Shown: piece after piece, positions 54,809-63,898 of the stretch | Layout of the letters: each line of letters starts with the position of its first letter | Numbering within the stretch: the stretch's first letter is position 1 | Assembly (NCBI GenBank): GCA_021531795.1 | Contig: JADYUL010000003.1 | Coordinates: 62,001-126,000, forward strand | Direction of reading: 5' to 3' | Source of the DNA: Lacrimispora saccharolytica | GTDB taxonomy: Bacteria > Bacillota > Clostridia > Lachnospirales > Lachnospiraceae | DNA length: 64,000 nt | The notes under the pieces: generated by a model | Seen by the model: only the letters and a program-made list of their open reading frames with translations | What the model was told of the DNA's origin: nothing | The model's database searches: none | Program-made: the position numbers and the translations under genes

Positions 54809-55887
54809 TGGCAAATAGTGCTAAGCGAGATCCAAACGGTACCTGGCATATCCAGTACCGGTACACCGATTGGACCGGGAAGAAAAGAAAATCTTCTAAG
54901 AAAGGTTTTAAGACCAAAAAGGAAGCGGAAGACTGGTTAGCACATTTTCTCCTGCAACAGGCCGCGGATCCAAGTATGACGCTGAAGGATTTCTGGGAAA
55001 TATATATGGAAGATATGAAAAAGCGCCTTAAGGAAACAACAGTTGCTAATAAGGAACAGATTTTTCAGAACTGCATTCTTCCATATTTTGGAGATACACC
55101 TATCAATGAAATTACCGCTGCAAAGATCCGAAAGTGGCAGGGTGAAATGATGGAGAAAAATTTCAAGCCAACATATTTGAAATCTATTCAGAATCAGCTT
55201 TCCGCAGTTATGAATTATGCTGTTAGATTTTATGATCTGAAATCTAACCCATGTAAAAAGGCTGGTCCTATGGGAAAGAATGATGCAGATGAAAAGCCTT
55301 ATTGGACATTGGAAGAATTCAATAAATTCGCTGATGCAATTTCTGATAAGCATGAAGCTTGGATGGGATTCCAGATTTTGTTTTGGACCGGAATGCGAGT
55401 TGGTGAGCTTCTGGCACTTAAGGTTGATGACATTGATTTGGAGAATAAAACTATCCGAATTGACGAGGGTTATACAAGATTCAAGGGGAGAGATATTATC
55501 TCCACTCCTAAGACGGAAAATTCTATCAGAGTGATTACAATTCACGACGAACTTAGGGATGCAATTGAAGAATACATTGGATGCTTGTATAGACCAAGAC
55601 CAGGTTCGAGATTATTCCCGGAAAAAACTAAAAGATTTTTTGAACATGAGATGGATCGCGGTATTGAGCTTTCTGGTGTGAAACGTATTACCGTCCATTG
55701 CACTCGTCATAGTCATGCGACAATGCTCGTGGGTATGGGAATAAGCCCTGTAGAGGTTGCTAAACGCCTTGGACATAAGAAGGTTACTACAACCATTGAA
55801 ACCTACTGCCATTCATCCATGGAAAATCAGGTAAAGATAGCAGATACGCTGGGAAAGGTTAGCAAAGGTGAAGAAAATGCCATGTGA
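54808..55887 (+). CDS. int: Tyrosine recombinase (integrase)
   Basis: Site-specific recombinase that integrates and excises the element. 359 aa: N-terminal arm-binding domain of AP2-like type (GTWHIQYRYTDWTGKKRKSS), SAM-like core-binding domain (about 60-150) and catalytic domain with Arg in TGMRVGELLAL (about 196), Lys in TPKTENS, HCTRHSHATML (HxxR, about 299), LGHKK and the nucleophile Tyr in IETYCHSS (about 333). All catalytic residues are present, so it should be active. Confidence 0.95.
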   Translation: MANSAKRDPNGTWHIQYRYTDWTGKKRKSSKKGFKTKKEAEDWLAHFLLQQAADPSMTLKDFWEIYMEDMKKRLKETTVANKEQIFQNCILPYFGDTPINEITAAKIRKWQGEMMEKNFKPTYLKSIQNQLSAVMNYAVRFYDLKSNPCKKAGPMGKNDADEKPYWTLEEFNKFADAISDKHEAWMGFQILFWTGMRVGELLALKVDDIDLENKTIRIDEGYTRFKGRDIISTPKTENSIRVITIHDELRDAIEEYIGCLYRPRPGSRLFPEKTKRFFEHEMDRGIELSGVKRITVHCTRHSHATMLVGMGISPVEVAKRLGHKKVTTTIETYCHSSMENQVKIADTLGKVSKGEENAM

Positions 55888-56170
55888 AAGAAATGCCAGA
55901 TTTCGTCACAATACAATAGCTTTTTGGCTTAGTGATGAAGAAAAAATGATAGTTGATGCAAGAATAAAGATATCGGGTGTTCAAAAAGGTGAATATTACC
56001 GGGCATCGATTCTTGGTCAAAAGATTGAAATTGTAGCTGGAAGATATCGTTCGGATAGACTTGCAATGGTACTTGAGAAAATAAGTGAACAGCTTGAAAG
56101 GGGTGATGCCAATGATTGCGAAGAACTGCAGATAATATTGCAGGAACTATTGGAACTCATGAAACGATAA
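55877..56170 (+). CDS. MobC-like mobilization accessory protein
   Basis: 97 aa from ATG 55877, which has AAAGGTG six bases upstream; GTG 55868 is an alternative. FRHNTIAFWLSDEEKMIVDARIKISG followed by EYYRASILGQ is the ribbon-helix-helix-like pattern of MobC relaxosome proteins, and the C-terminus is helical. It overlaps int by 11 bases. Likely binds oriT DNA together with the MobV relaxase encoded at 58617. Confidence 0.68.
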   Translation: MPCERNARFRHNTIAFWLSDEEKMIVDARIKISGVQKGEYYRASILGQKIEIVAGRYRSDRLAMVLEKISEQLERGDANDCEELQIILQELLELMKR

Positions 56171-56195
56171 AATCCTCTGCTGGTAACAGAGGATT
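56171..56195 (+). terminator. Stem-loop after mobC-like gene
   Basis: Perfect 9-bp stem AATCCTCTG (56171-56179) with CAGAGGATT (56187-56195); the following TATAT is a weak T-tract. Confidence 0.6.
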
Positions 56196-56214
56196 TATAT
56201 CTAAAAGCCCATAG

Positions 56215-56261
56215 GGAGCTCTCAAACTTATTTCTGAACAAAATAAGTATAACAGAGCTCC
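56215..56261. promoter_or_regulatory. Nested inverted repeats upstream of the CHC2 gene
   Basis: Outer GGAGCTCT (56215-56222) with AGAGCTCC (56254-56261), inner ACTTATTT (56226-56233) with AAATAAGT (56241-56248). A GGGTACA copy follows at 56263-56269. May be a regulator site or RNA hairpin controlling the replication genes. Confidence 0.55.
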
Positions 56262-56301
56262 TGGGTACAAACAATAAAAATTTACAAAGGAGCAATAAAA
56301 A

Positions 56302-56952
56302 ATGGACATTTTTAATGATGTTAAGGCCAGAGTATCTGCAAAATCGGTAGCAGAGGCATATGGTCTTAAAATTGGAAGGAATGGGATGGCGTGCTGTCCC
56401 TTCCATAATGATAAACATCCAAGCATGAAAATAGATGACAGGCATTATCACTGCTTTGGATGTGGATCGCATGGAGATGCGATTGGATATGTAGCGCAGA
56501 TGTATGGAATCTCGCAGTATGAAGCTGCAATTAAAATTAATGAGGATTTTCATCTTGGAATTGATTCAGACCATAAGCCTTCGAAGGAGGAACGGATATC
56601 TATTCAAAAAAGACTTGCGAATGCAAAGAAGGTTGCAGATATCCAGAATAGGTTTCGTAAATGGAAACTTCAAACAATAGATGAACTTCTGGAATGTGAA
56701 AGTCTGATTGAGGAATCCGAGAAAGCAATCATGAATGAATCGCCTCATGTGGTATTTCTCACAAACGGTTTTGTGTATATGATGCACATGAAATCCATAA
56801 TCGGATATTGGTTGGATATCTTGTGTATGGGAACGGAGGATGAGGCAAAAGAATTCTTCCTTACTGATGGGAAGGAGGTGAATCGTATTGTCGCAAACAT
56901 TAGACTCGCAGGAGATGACATCCTGGGAAGAAATCGGAAGTGCGCTGGATAA
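56302..56952 (+). CDS. CHC2 zinc-finger (primase-type) protein
   Basis: 216 aa; the N-terminal zinc ribbon is of DnaG CHC2 type, with ligands C31/C32, H35, C51 and C54 in ACCPFHNDKHPSM and YHCFGCGSHGDA. The rest is helical, with no TOPRIM domain, so on its own it is not a full primase; it probably works with the next gene in element replication. The ATG has AAAGGAG 13-14 bases upstream. Overlaps the VapE-like gene by 65 bases. Confidence 0.82.
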   Translation: MDIFNDVKARVSAKSVAEAYGLKIGRNGMACCPFHNDKHPSMKIDDRHYHCFGCGSHGDAIGYVAQMYGISQYEAAIKINEDFHLGIDSDHKPSKEERISIQKRLANAKKVADIQNRFRKWKLQTIDELLECESLIEESEKAIMNESPHVVFLTNGFVYMMHMKSIIGYWLDILCMGTEDEAKEFFLTDGKEVNRIVANIRLAGDDILGRNRKCAG

Positions 56953-58252
56953 ATCTAAATCATATTCTGTGGCAGAGGTCCGTGAAATGCTTGCTACAGA
57001 TGAAAAGGGGCGTGTTTTTCAGGGTATCGATAATTGTATGCTGGTGCTACAAAAGGATCCTATTTTAGCAGGTGCGATTTGCCATAATGATTTAACCTGC
57101 AAGATGGATATTACAAGAAATCTCGGATGGGGAAAGCCTCCAGGTGGAGGCGTCCGAGATGTGGATGTGAATCAGATTGAATGGTATTTGGAGCGTACAT
57201 ATGAACTTAGAAATTATAAAGCAATTGGCAAGGCGTTAAATATTATAGCCAGTCAAAATCATTTCCATCCTATCAAGGAATACCTTGAAAAATTAGAGTG
57301 GGATGGTGTAAGCCGAATTGCTGATGTATTACCTAAATATCTTGGTGCTGAAAGGTCAGAATATACCACGGAGGTTATGACGCTTATGATGCAGGCCATG
57401 ATTCATAGAATCTATGAGCCGGGATGTAAATTTGAAATTATGGTGTGTCTTGTGGGTGGTCAGGGAGCAGGAAAATCTACTTTGTTTAGGCTCCTGGCTA
57501 TCAAGGATGAATGGTTTTCTGATGATCTCAGCAGACTTGGAGAAGAGAATGTATATCGTAGGCTTCAGGGGCATTGGCTCATTGAAATGGCAGAAATGCT
57601 CGGAACAGTAAATGCCAAAACGGTTGAGGAAATTAAATCATTTTTGAGTCGTCAGAAGGATAATTATAAGATTCCTTATGAGACTCATCCGGAGGATAGA
57701 CCAAGACAGTGTGTGTTTGTTGGGACTAGCAATACTCTTGATTTTCTTCCGCTTGATAGGTCAGGGAATCGTAGGTTTGCACCTATTATGATTAATCCTG
57801 CAAATGCTGAAACTCATATCCTTGCAGATGAGAATTTATCCAGGGAATACATCAATCAGCTCTGGGCTGAAATGATGGAATATTATCGAAGGAATAAGCA
57901 TAAGCCTTTGAAGCTTTCCGGCGATACAGAGGAGTACCTTAGGGAACTTCAGAAGGAATTCATGCCGGAAGACACTAAGGTTGGAATCATCCAGGAATGG
58001 TTGGATGGCTGTAATGAGGATCATGTATGTAGCATGATGATATATCGTGAAGCATTGCATCACGAGTATGATGAGCCGAAGCAGTATGAGCTTCGTGAAA
58101 TCAATAGCATCATGAACAATAGCATTATCGGTTGGGAGAAAGCACCTCAGCATCGATTCAGGGAATATGGCAGACAGGGAAGCTGGAAGCGCAAAACTGA
58201 TGGGAACGGATTTGCCTCACTGCTGGATAATGCAGAGCTGCCATTTGAGTAA
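56888..58252 (+). CDS. VapE-like P-loop ATPase (virulence-associated E family)
   Basis: 454 aa from TTG 56888 with a perfect GGAGGTG 7 bases before. Walker A is GGQGAGKSTLF (about 190), followed by DLSRLGEENVYRRLQGHWLIEMAEM (a Walker-B-like region), FLSRQKDNYKIPYETHPEDRPRQ and VGTSNTLDFLPLDRSGNRRF, all typical of the VapE/primase-helicase group in phages and islands. With the CHC2 protein it forms a split primase-helicase set, which implies that the excised circle can replicate. Confidence 0.9.
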   Translation: MSQTLDSQEMTSWEEIGSALDKSKSYSVAEVREMLATDEKGRVFQGIDNCMLVLQKDPILAGAICHNDLTCKMDITRNLGWGKPPGGGVRDVDVNQIEWYLERTYELRNYKAIGKALNIIASQNHFHPIKEYLEKLEWDGVSRIADVLPKYLGAERSEYTTEVMTLMMQAMIHRIYEPGCKFEIMVCLVGGQGAGKSTLFRLLAIKDEWFSDDLSRLGEENVYRRLQGHWLIEMAEMLGTVNAKTVEEIKSFLSRQKDNYKIPYETHPEDRPRQCVFVGTSNTLDFLPLDRSGNRRFAPIMINPANAETHILADENLSREYINQLWAEMMEYYRRNKHKPLKLSGDTEEYLRELQKEFMPEDTKVGIIQEWLDGCNEDHVCSMMIYREALHHEYDEPKQYELREINSIMNNSIIGWEKAPQHRFREYGRQGSWKRKTDGNGFASLLDNAELPFE

Positions 58253-58488
58253 AAATCTTTTTGAAGCGAAATGACAAAGTTGAATGACAGGGCACTGTCA
58301 TGAAAAGTGTCATCGAATGAAATGACAAAGGAATGCCTATTTTTCAAGGTTTGCAGGCTTTGTCATTCATGTCATTTCGTTTTAACCAAAAGATTTTTCT
58401 GCAAAATGTGTCATTTCGATATGTCATTTTGCATGGCGGCGACAAGCTCTCCGCAGGAGTCCGTCGGAAGACTCTCTCGGAAGAGCGA

Positions 58489-58504
58489 CTTATCTTTTGA
58501 TGCG
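58489..58504 (-). promoter_or_regulatory. Remote copy of the XRE operator
   Basis: Minus-strand CGCATC-AAAA-GATAAG, two mismatches from the perfect CGTATC-AAAA-GATACG site. It lies about 115 bases before the relaxase start, so the same regulator may also control mobilization. Confidence 0.55.
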
Positions 58505-58525
58505 TAGTGTCAAAAGTAATAAGGC

Positions 58526-58586
58526 GTTACTCTTGGAAAGAGTAACAGAACCCCGGCGGTATGCGCCGGGAACCCGCTTAGGCGGG
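58526..58586 (+). other. Triple hairpin, candidate oriT
   Basis: GTTACTCTT/AAGAGTAAC (58526-58534/58538-58546, loop GGA), CCCGGCG/CGCCGGG (58552-58558/58564-58570) and CCCGC/GCGGG (58573-58577/58582-58586) directly upstream of the MobV gene, where oriT sites of MobV elements usually lie. The nick position is not identifiable by eye. Confidence 0.55.
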
Positions 58587-58616
58587 GCATAGCAAGAAAA
58601 TGGATTTAGGGAGATA

Positions 58617-59945
58617 ATGCTTATGGCAAAAACAATATCATTTGTAAAAGGGAAGGGAAGTCTCCGGCACAATAATAGAGATTTTATAGCGAGTAATATA
58701 GATGAGAAGAGAATTCCCTGGAATGTAACATATATTCAGCAATCATTATCAGAAGCATATGAACAACTATTTGGTGAAGCAGTTGCTGAATATAATTCGA
58801 AACAAAGACGAAGTGACAGGAAGATAGATGATTATTTATCAAAAATAAAGCACTCAGGAAATAATGAAAAAGCTTTTTATGAAAATGTTGTACAAATTGG
58901 TAAAATGTCGGATACTGGAGTGGTAGCAGATGATGGTTCGGTTTCAGCAGATGCATCAAAGGCACAGACGGTTCTTGATGAATATGCAAGGACTTTTCAG
59001 GAGAGAAATCCCAATTTGTATCTCTTTAATGCGGTGCTCCATATGGATGAAGCAACGCCACATTTGCACCTTGATTATATTCCAATAGCACATGGATACA
59101 AAACCGGAATGAAGGTGCGTAACAGTCTTACAAAAGCATTTCAGGAGCAAGGTATATCACCAGCCGTTAGTAAGACTGACACGGAAACTATGCACTGGCA
59201 GGAACGGGAACGAGCGTATTTAATGGAGCTATGTCATGAACATGAGATAGCAATAGAAGTGCTTGGAGAAGATCGTGATAGCTATTCTATTTCGGAATAC
59301 AAACAGGCTATGAGGGAGAAGGAAGCAGCTGAAGCTGAGGTAGAAATTCTGCTGGCGGAGAAAGTGGAAATTGAATCGACACTTGCTTCTATTGATGAAC
59401 AGCTTGAGGCTGGCAGAGATGAAATTGAAGATCATAAGGCTACCCTCGAAGAAATCAATGCTCAGTTAGCTGAAGCAGAGAAAAAGGTTCAGAGTAAAAC
59501 TGCAGATATGGATAAACTCATAGCTGCCGGAAAGCCTGTTGAAAAAGAAATAAAGGAGATTCGTAATCAGGTTGCTAAGGTACCACAGATATTTGGTGGC
59601 GAGCCCATGATTAAGATTCCGGAAAAAGTATTTGAGAAAATGATTGCTAGATATCGTGTGGCTGGTACATTTGAAAATCTTAGTAAGGAATACAATCGAA
59701 ATCTGTCAGAGAAGCAGAATTTCCTTGATAAAGCATTGAAACAAATAAAATCTTTGAAGGATAAGCTGAAAAAGTATGACAGCTTCCTGAGAGAAAAGGG
59801 ATTAGTTGAAGTGTTTGCGGAGTTTATCAGACCTAAGAGTGTTCACGAGAATATGGCAGAGATGCAGAAAATTGTAGATGCTTCTAAAGAAAAGCCTAAA
59901 AATATCAAAGTAATACCAAAGAAAAAACATGATATAGCAATATAA
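58617..59945 (+). CDS. MobV-family relaxase (Pre/Mob)
   Basis: 442-aa mobilization endonuclease. The N-terminal domain starts AKTISFVKGKGSLRHNNRDF and carries the MobV metal motif HMDEATPHLHLDYIP (HxDExxPHxH, about 141-150). Residues about 225-330 are a strong coiled coil, and the C-terminus is lysine-rich. Starts are possible at ATG 58617 or 58623 (AGGGA upstream). It would nick oriT and pilot the strand through a helper's conjugation channel. A terminator follows. Confidence 0.92.
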   Translation: MLMAKTISFVKGKGSLRHNNRDFIASNIDEKRIPWNVTYIQQSLSEAYEQLFGEAVAEYNSKQRRSDRKIDDYLSKIKHSGNNEKAFYENVVQIGKMSDTGVVADDGSVSADASKAQTVLDEYARTFQERNPNLYLFNAVLHMDEATPHLHLDYIPIAHGYKTGMKVRNSLTKAFQEQGISPAVSKTDTETMHWQERERAYLMELCHEHEIAIEVLGEDRDSYSISEYKQAMREKEAAEAEVEILLAEKVEIESTLASIDEQLEAGRDEIEDHKATLEEINAQLAEAEKKVQSKTADMDKLIAAGKPVEKEIKEIRNQVAKVPQIFGGEPMIKIPEKVFEKMIARYRVAGTFENLSKEYNRNLSEKQNFLDKALKQIKSLKDKLKKYDSFLREKGLVEVFAEFIRPKSVHENMAEMQKIVDASKEKPKNIKVIPKKKHDIAI

Positions 59946-59958
59946 GTAATATGGTCAT

Positions 59959-59998
59959 CCCCTACTGTTATTCGTTGTTGGATAGCAGTAGGGGCTTT
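59959..59998 (+). terminator. Terminator of the mobV gene
   Basis: CCCCTACTG (59959-59967) pairs with CAGTAGGGG (59986-59994), then CTTTTCT. Confidence 0.82.
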
Positions 59999-60053
59999 TC
60001 TATTTTCCAGAGGTTCATTTTCTTGAAATTTATCTACCATTTTTGTCACCCCG

Positions 60054-60062
60054 TGATATAAT
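60054..60062 (+). promoter_or_regulatory. Extended -10 promoter of the ANL gene
   Basis: TGA-TATAAT (60054-60062), without a recognisable -35; would give a leader of about 120 bases before ATG 60189. Confidence 0.55.
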
Positions 60063-60188
60063 ATTTTGGGTATATTTGGCATAGATAGCGTACAGTCAAA
60101 AGTGTTGGAAATTATAAGAGAGGGGATTGTACGTGATTTGATTTATGAAAATAATATACAAATACTTGACAAAGGAGAATTGAAAATT

Positions 60189-62009
<1,821 letters not shown>

Positions 62010-62241
62010 TTATAAAAGTTGTATGGAATATAAAGGCTACTTGTTTCTAGGCAACATTATGGATATGCAGTTTTATGAACTTGTAGATAATATATGGTTG
62101 AGAGCACAAAGGCTAAGGATAATAAGTTTTGCTTCAATTATTTCGGAAAAAGAATTACATACAAAGAATTTTATTTGCAAATAAGCAGATAGAGGATATG
62201 CTGACAAATTATGAATAAAATATTATAATAAGGGTGTCCGT

Positions 62242-62261
62242 CTGGGTACAATTTGGGTACA
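62242..62261 (+). repeat. Two GGGTACA copies, candidate attR or integrase arm sites
   Basis: CTGGGTACA and TTTGGGTACA (62252-62261), eleven bases apart, the latter sharing ten bases with the left repeat at 53498. Confidence 0.45.
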
Positions 62262-62294
62262 TTAGCTTTTGAACGATACGGACAGAATGAAAAG

Positions 62295-62310
62295 CGCATC
62301 AAAAGATACG
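62295..62310 (+). promoter_or_regulatory. Orphan XRE operator copy at the right end
   Basis: CGCATC-AAAA-GATACG, one change from the perfect O4 palindrome, with similar flanks (AAAGCG before, AAGAAC-like after). No promoter with it in the spacer was found here. Confidence 0.6.
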
Positions 62311-62455
62311 CAAAGAACGTATGAATTATATACCATATCACGGTATGAAATAAAAGACTAACTGAACTGGAGTGATTTTTCTTAAAAAGAATCCAGTATT
62401 TATGCGGGCTTCAAGTATTTTCGAGTTGGCAGTTCGGCTCATAACACAATAATAA

Positions 62456-62499
62456 AAGACCTTACTGATTCATATTGGATGGAGAATCGGTAAGGTCTT
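62456..62499. terminator. Strong stem-loop terminator
   Basis: A 16-bp stem AAGACCTTACTGATTC (62456-62471) with GAATCGGTAAGGTCTT (62484-62499), one G-T pair. A/T tracts on both sides allow function in either direction. Confidence 0.75.
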
Positions 62500-62685
62500 A
62501 TCTTTATTTCTTCTTGGATTTTGACTTTTTCTTTTCTTCTTTTATCAAGGCATCGCTGATCTATGATCTGTGTATTAACAGCAGCCATCTCGGCGTAGAC
62601 GGAGTGGTGGACATAATAGAATTGCTGGTAAAAAGAGAATTAAGCAGTAGAGAAGTTTTGCTGTAAAATTTATATACAAATTTTG

Positions 62686-62714
62686 TTGCAATCCAGAGAG
62701 TCCGATGTTAAGAT
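62686..62714 (+). promoter_or_regulatory. Promoter of the toxin-antitoxin pair
   Basis: TTGCAA (62686-62691), a 17-base spacer and TAAGAT (62709-62714), 25 bases before the antitoxin ATG, which is preceded by GGAGGTG. Confidence 0.65.
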
Positions 62715-62738
62715 GACCTAAAGAGTGGAGGTGCTATT

Positions 62739-62993
62739 ATGCCTAATATCAAACCGATTTCCGATCTTAGAAACTATACCAGTGTTGTCAAAGAGGTAAA
62801 CTATGGCAGCCGTGTATATCTTACCAAGAATGGGCATGGTCAGATTGCGATGATAAATATGCAGGAGTTGGATGATCTGGAAAAACAGCTTGCATTATAC
62901 AGATTTCAGATTGAGATGCAAAAGGGAGAACAGTCCATAGCGACGGAGGGTACTATATCCTCTAAAGAACTTAGAAAAGAACTAGGGATATAG
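62739..62993 (+). CDS. Phd/YefM-family antitoxin
   Basis: 84 aa; the N-terminal ISDLRNYTSVVKEVNYGSRVYLTKNGHGQIAMI is the Phd/YefM DNA-binding fold and the C-terminal helix (about 45-84) should bind and neutralise the toxin. It is directly followed by the toxin gene with a 3-base gap. Antitoxins of this kind usually repress their own promoter. Confidence 0.88.
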   Translation: MPNIKPISDLRNYTSVVKEVNYGSRVYLTKNGHGQIAMINMQELDDLEKQLALYRFQIEMQKGEQSIATEGTISSKELRKELGI

Positions 62994-62996
62994 TTT

Positions 62997-63344
62997 ATGA
63001 AGAGTGTTGAGTATTCCCATCTTGTTAAAAGGAAGCTTCTGAAATTAAAAAATGAGCTTATTGGGGAGTATGGTGAGGAGAAAACGAAAGAAATACTGAC
63101 GGCTATGGCAGACCATGTTGATATGCTTGGTCAACATGAAGAAAGCGGTGTCAGCATATCCCGTATGTATGACATAGATACTGATTATTGGTATTTATTC
63201 ACGAATCACAATTATTTTATCTACAGGATTGAAGCAAAGAAAGTGGTCGTTGTCCAGATGTTTAACGAGCGTGAAGATTATATGATGAAACTGTTTGGTA
63301 TATCCGGACGCACACAGGAATCCATAGATTATTGGGGTGAATGA
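62997..63344 (+). CDS. RelE/ParE-family toxin
   Basis: 115 aa, basic. KRKLLKLKNELIGEYGEEKTK gives the N-terminal helices, then a beta sheet SRMYDIDTDYWYLFTNHNYFIYRIEAKKVVVVQMFNEREDYMMKLFG of RelE/ParE type. Whether it cuts mRNA (RelE) or poisons gyrase (ParE) cannot be told from sequence alone. It forms an operon with the antitoxin. Confidence 0.8.
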   Translation: MKSVEYSHLVKRKLLKLKNELIGEYGEEKTKEILTAMADHVDMLGQHEESGVSISRMYDIDTDYWYLFTNHNYFIYRIEAKKVVVVQMFNEREDYMMKLFGISGRTQESIDYWGE

Positions 63345-63543
63345 AAACACCTGGAGGTATATCAAAAAGAAACCACTGGCAACATTTTGGCAACAAATAA
63401 TCAGATAATCAGAATAAAATGTGGAAATGATATAAGAATACGCCATATTTTGCACCAAAACTAAACATATATGCTAAAGTTCTTCCGAGAACTTATAGAT
63501 TTATAATAAAATAGCATTTCAAGCAGATCCTTTTTCATATGAT

Positions 63544-63897
63544 TTGGTGTTCGATGATCGTATTACTCTTGTTGGCGGAGATAGTGGTACTGGAAAGACA
63601 GTACTTTATGACATATTGGAGGATTTGAAGCAAACCGAAGAATACTGTGCAATTAAACTATTCAATTATAAATCTGAGGATATATTAGAGAAATTGAAGC
63701 AGTGCAGAAACAATTTTGTTGTTATTGATAATGCTGATATTTTGATGGATGACGAGGTAAGGCAATTCATTAATTTTGAATTTTCGAATCAGTATATGTT
63801 ATTCCTAAGAAATTGCGATGGACTGAACGTCTCAGATAAGAGTTTTAAGGTAATGAAGTTTGAGAGTAATATGATTACTTTAGAAGAGGAGTTATGA
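63544..63897 (+). CDS. Small P-loop ATPase-like protein, possibly truncated at its start
   Basis: 117 aa from TTG 63544. Walker A is GGDSGTGKTVLYDIL (about 11-25) and the Walker-B-like strand is NNFVVIDNADIL (about 57-68). The start has no ribosome site, and the frame is open a few codons further up without an ATG, so the 5' end may be lost. The length is short for an AAA/ABC ATPase, but the C-terminus looks complete. It is followed, one base after its TGA, by the next gene, so the two appear to be a pair. Function not known. Confidence 0.6.
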   Translation: MVFDDRITLVGGDSGTGKTVLYDILEDLKQTEEYCAIKLFNYKSEDILEKLKQCRNNFVVIDNADILMDDEVRQFINFEFSNQYMLFLRNCDGLNVSDKSFKVMKFESNMITLEEEL

Positions 63898-63898
63898 T

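Larger units (their letters stand above)
58253..58616. other. Gene-free region with iterons and oriT-like hairpins
   Basis: 364 bases between the VapE-like and MobV genes. The left half has nine TGTCAT/ATGACA copies (58271-58427), several within CGAAATGACA or its complement TGTCATTTCG, changing orientation near the middle. Then comes an XRE operator copy (58489-58504) and three hairpins in a row at 58526-58586. It fits a combined replication origin and transfer origin, but neither is proven. No protein gene seen. Confidence 0.65.
62010..62738. other. Right end of the mobile element and accessory junction, mostly gene-free
   Basis: About 730 bases. A short open frame (ATG 62024 to 62184, 53 codons) has no ribosome site and no recognisable family, so I do not call it a gene. 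GGGTACA occurs at 62244 and 62255. An orphan XRE operator (62295-62310) with flanks like those of O4 follows. After a strong hairpin at 62456-62499, the stretch 62500-62666 reads as short remnants on both strands (for example SDALIKEEKKKSKSKKK-stop on minus). A promoter for the toxin-antitoxin genes ends the stretch. Confidence 0.5.

Noticed and set aside
62024-62184. Short ORF after the ANL gene
   Set aside because: No ribosome site, no recognisable family and AT-rich sequence; chance is the simplest explanation.
62475-62666. 63-codon ORF right of the element
   Set aside because: It begins inside the terminator stem, has no ribosome site, and its first part is a low-complexity complement of a Lys-rich minus-strand remnant.
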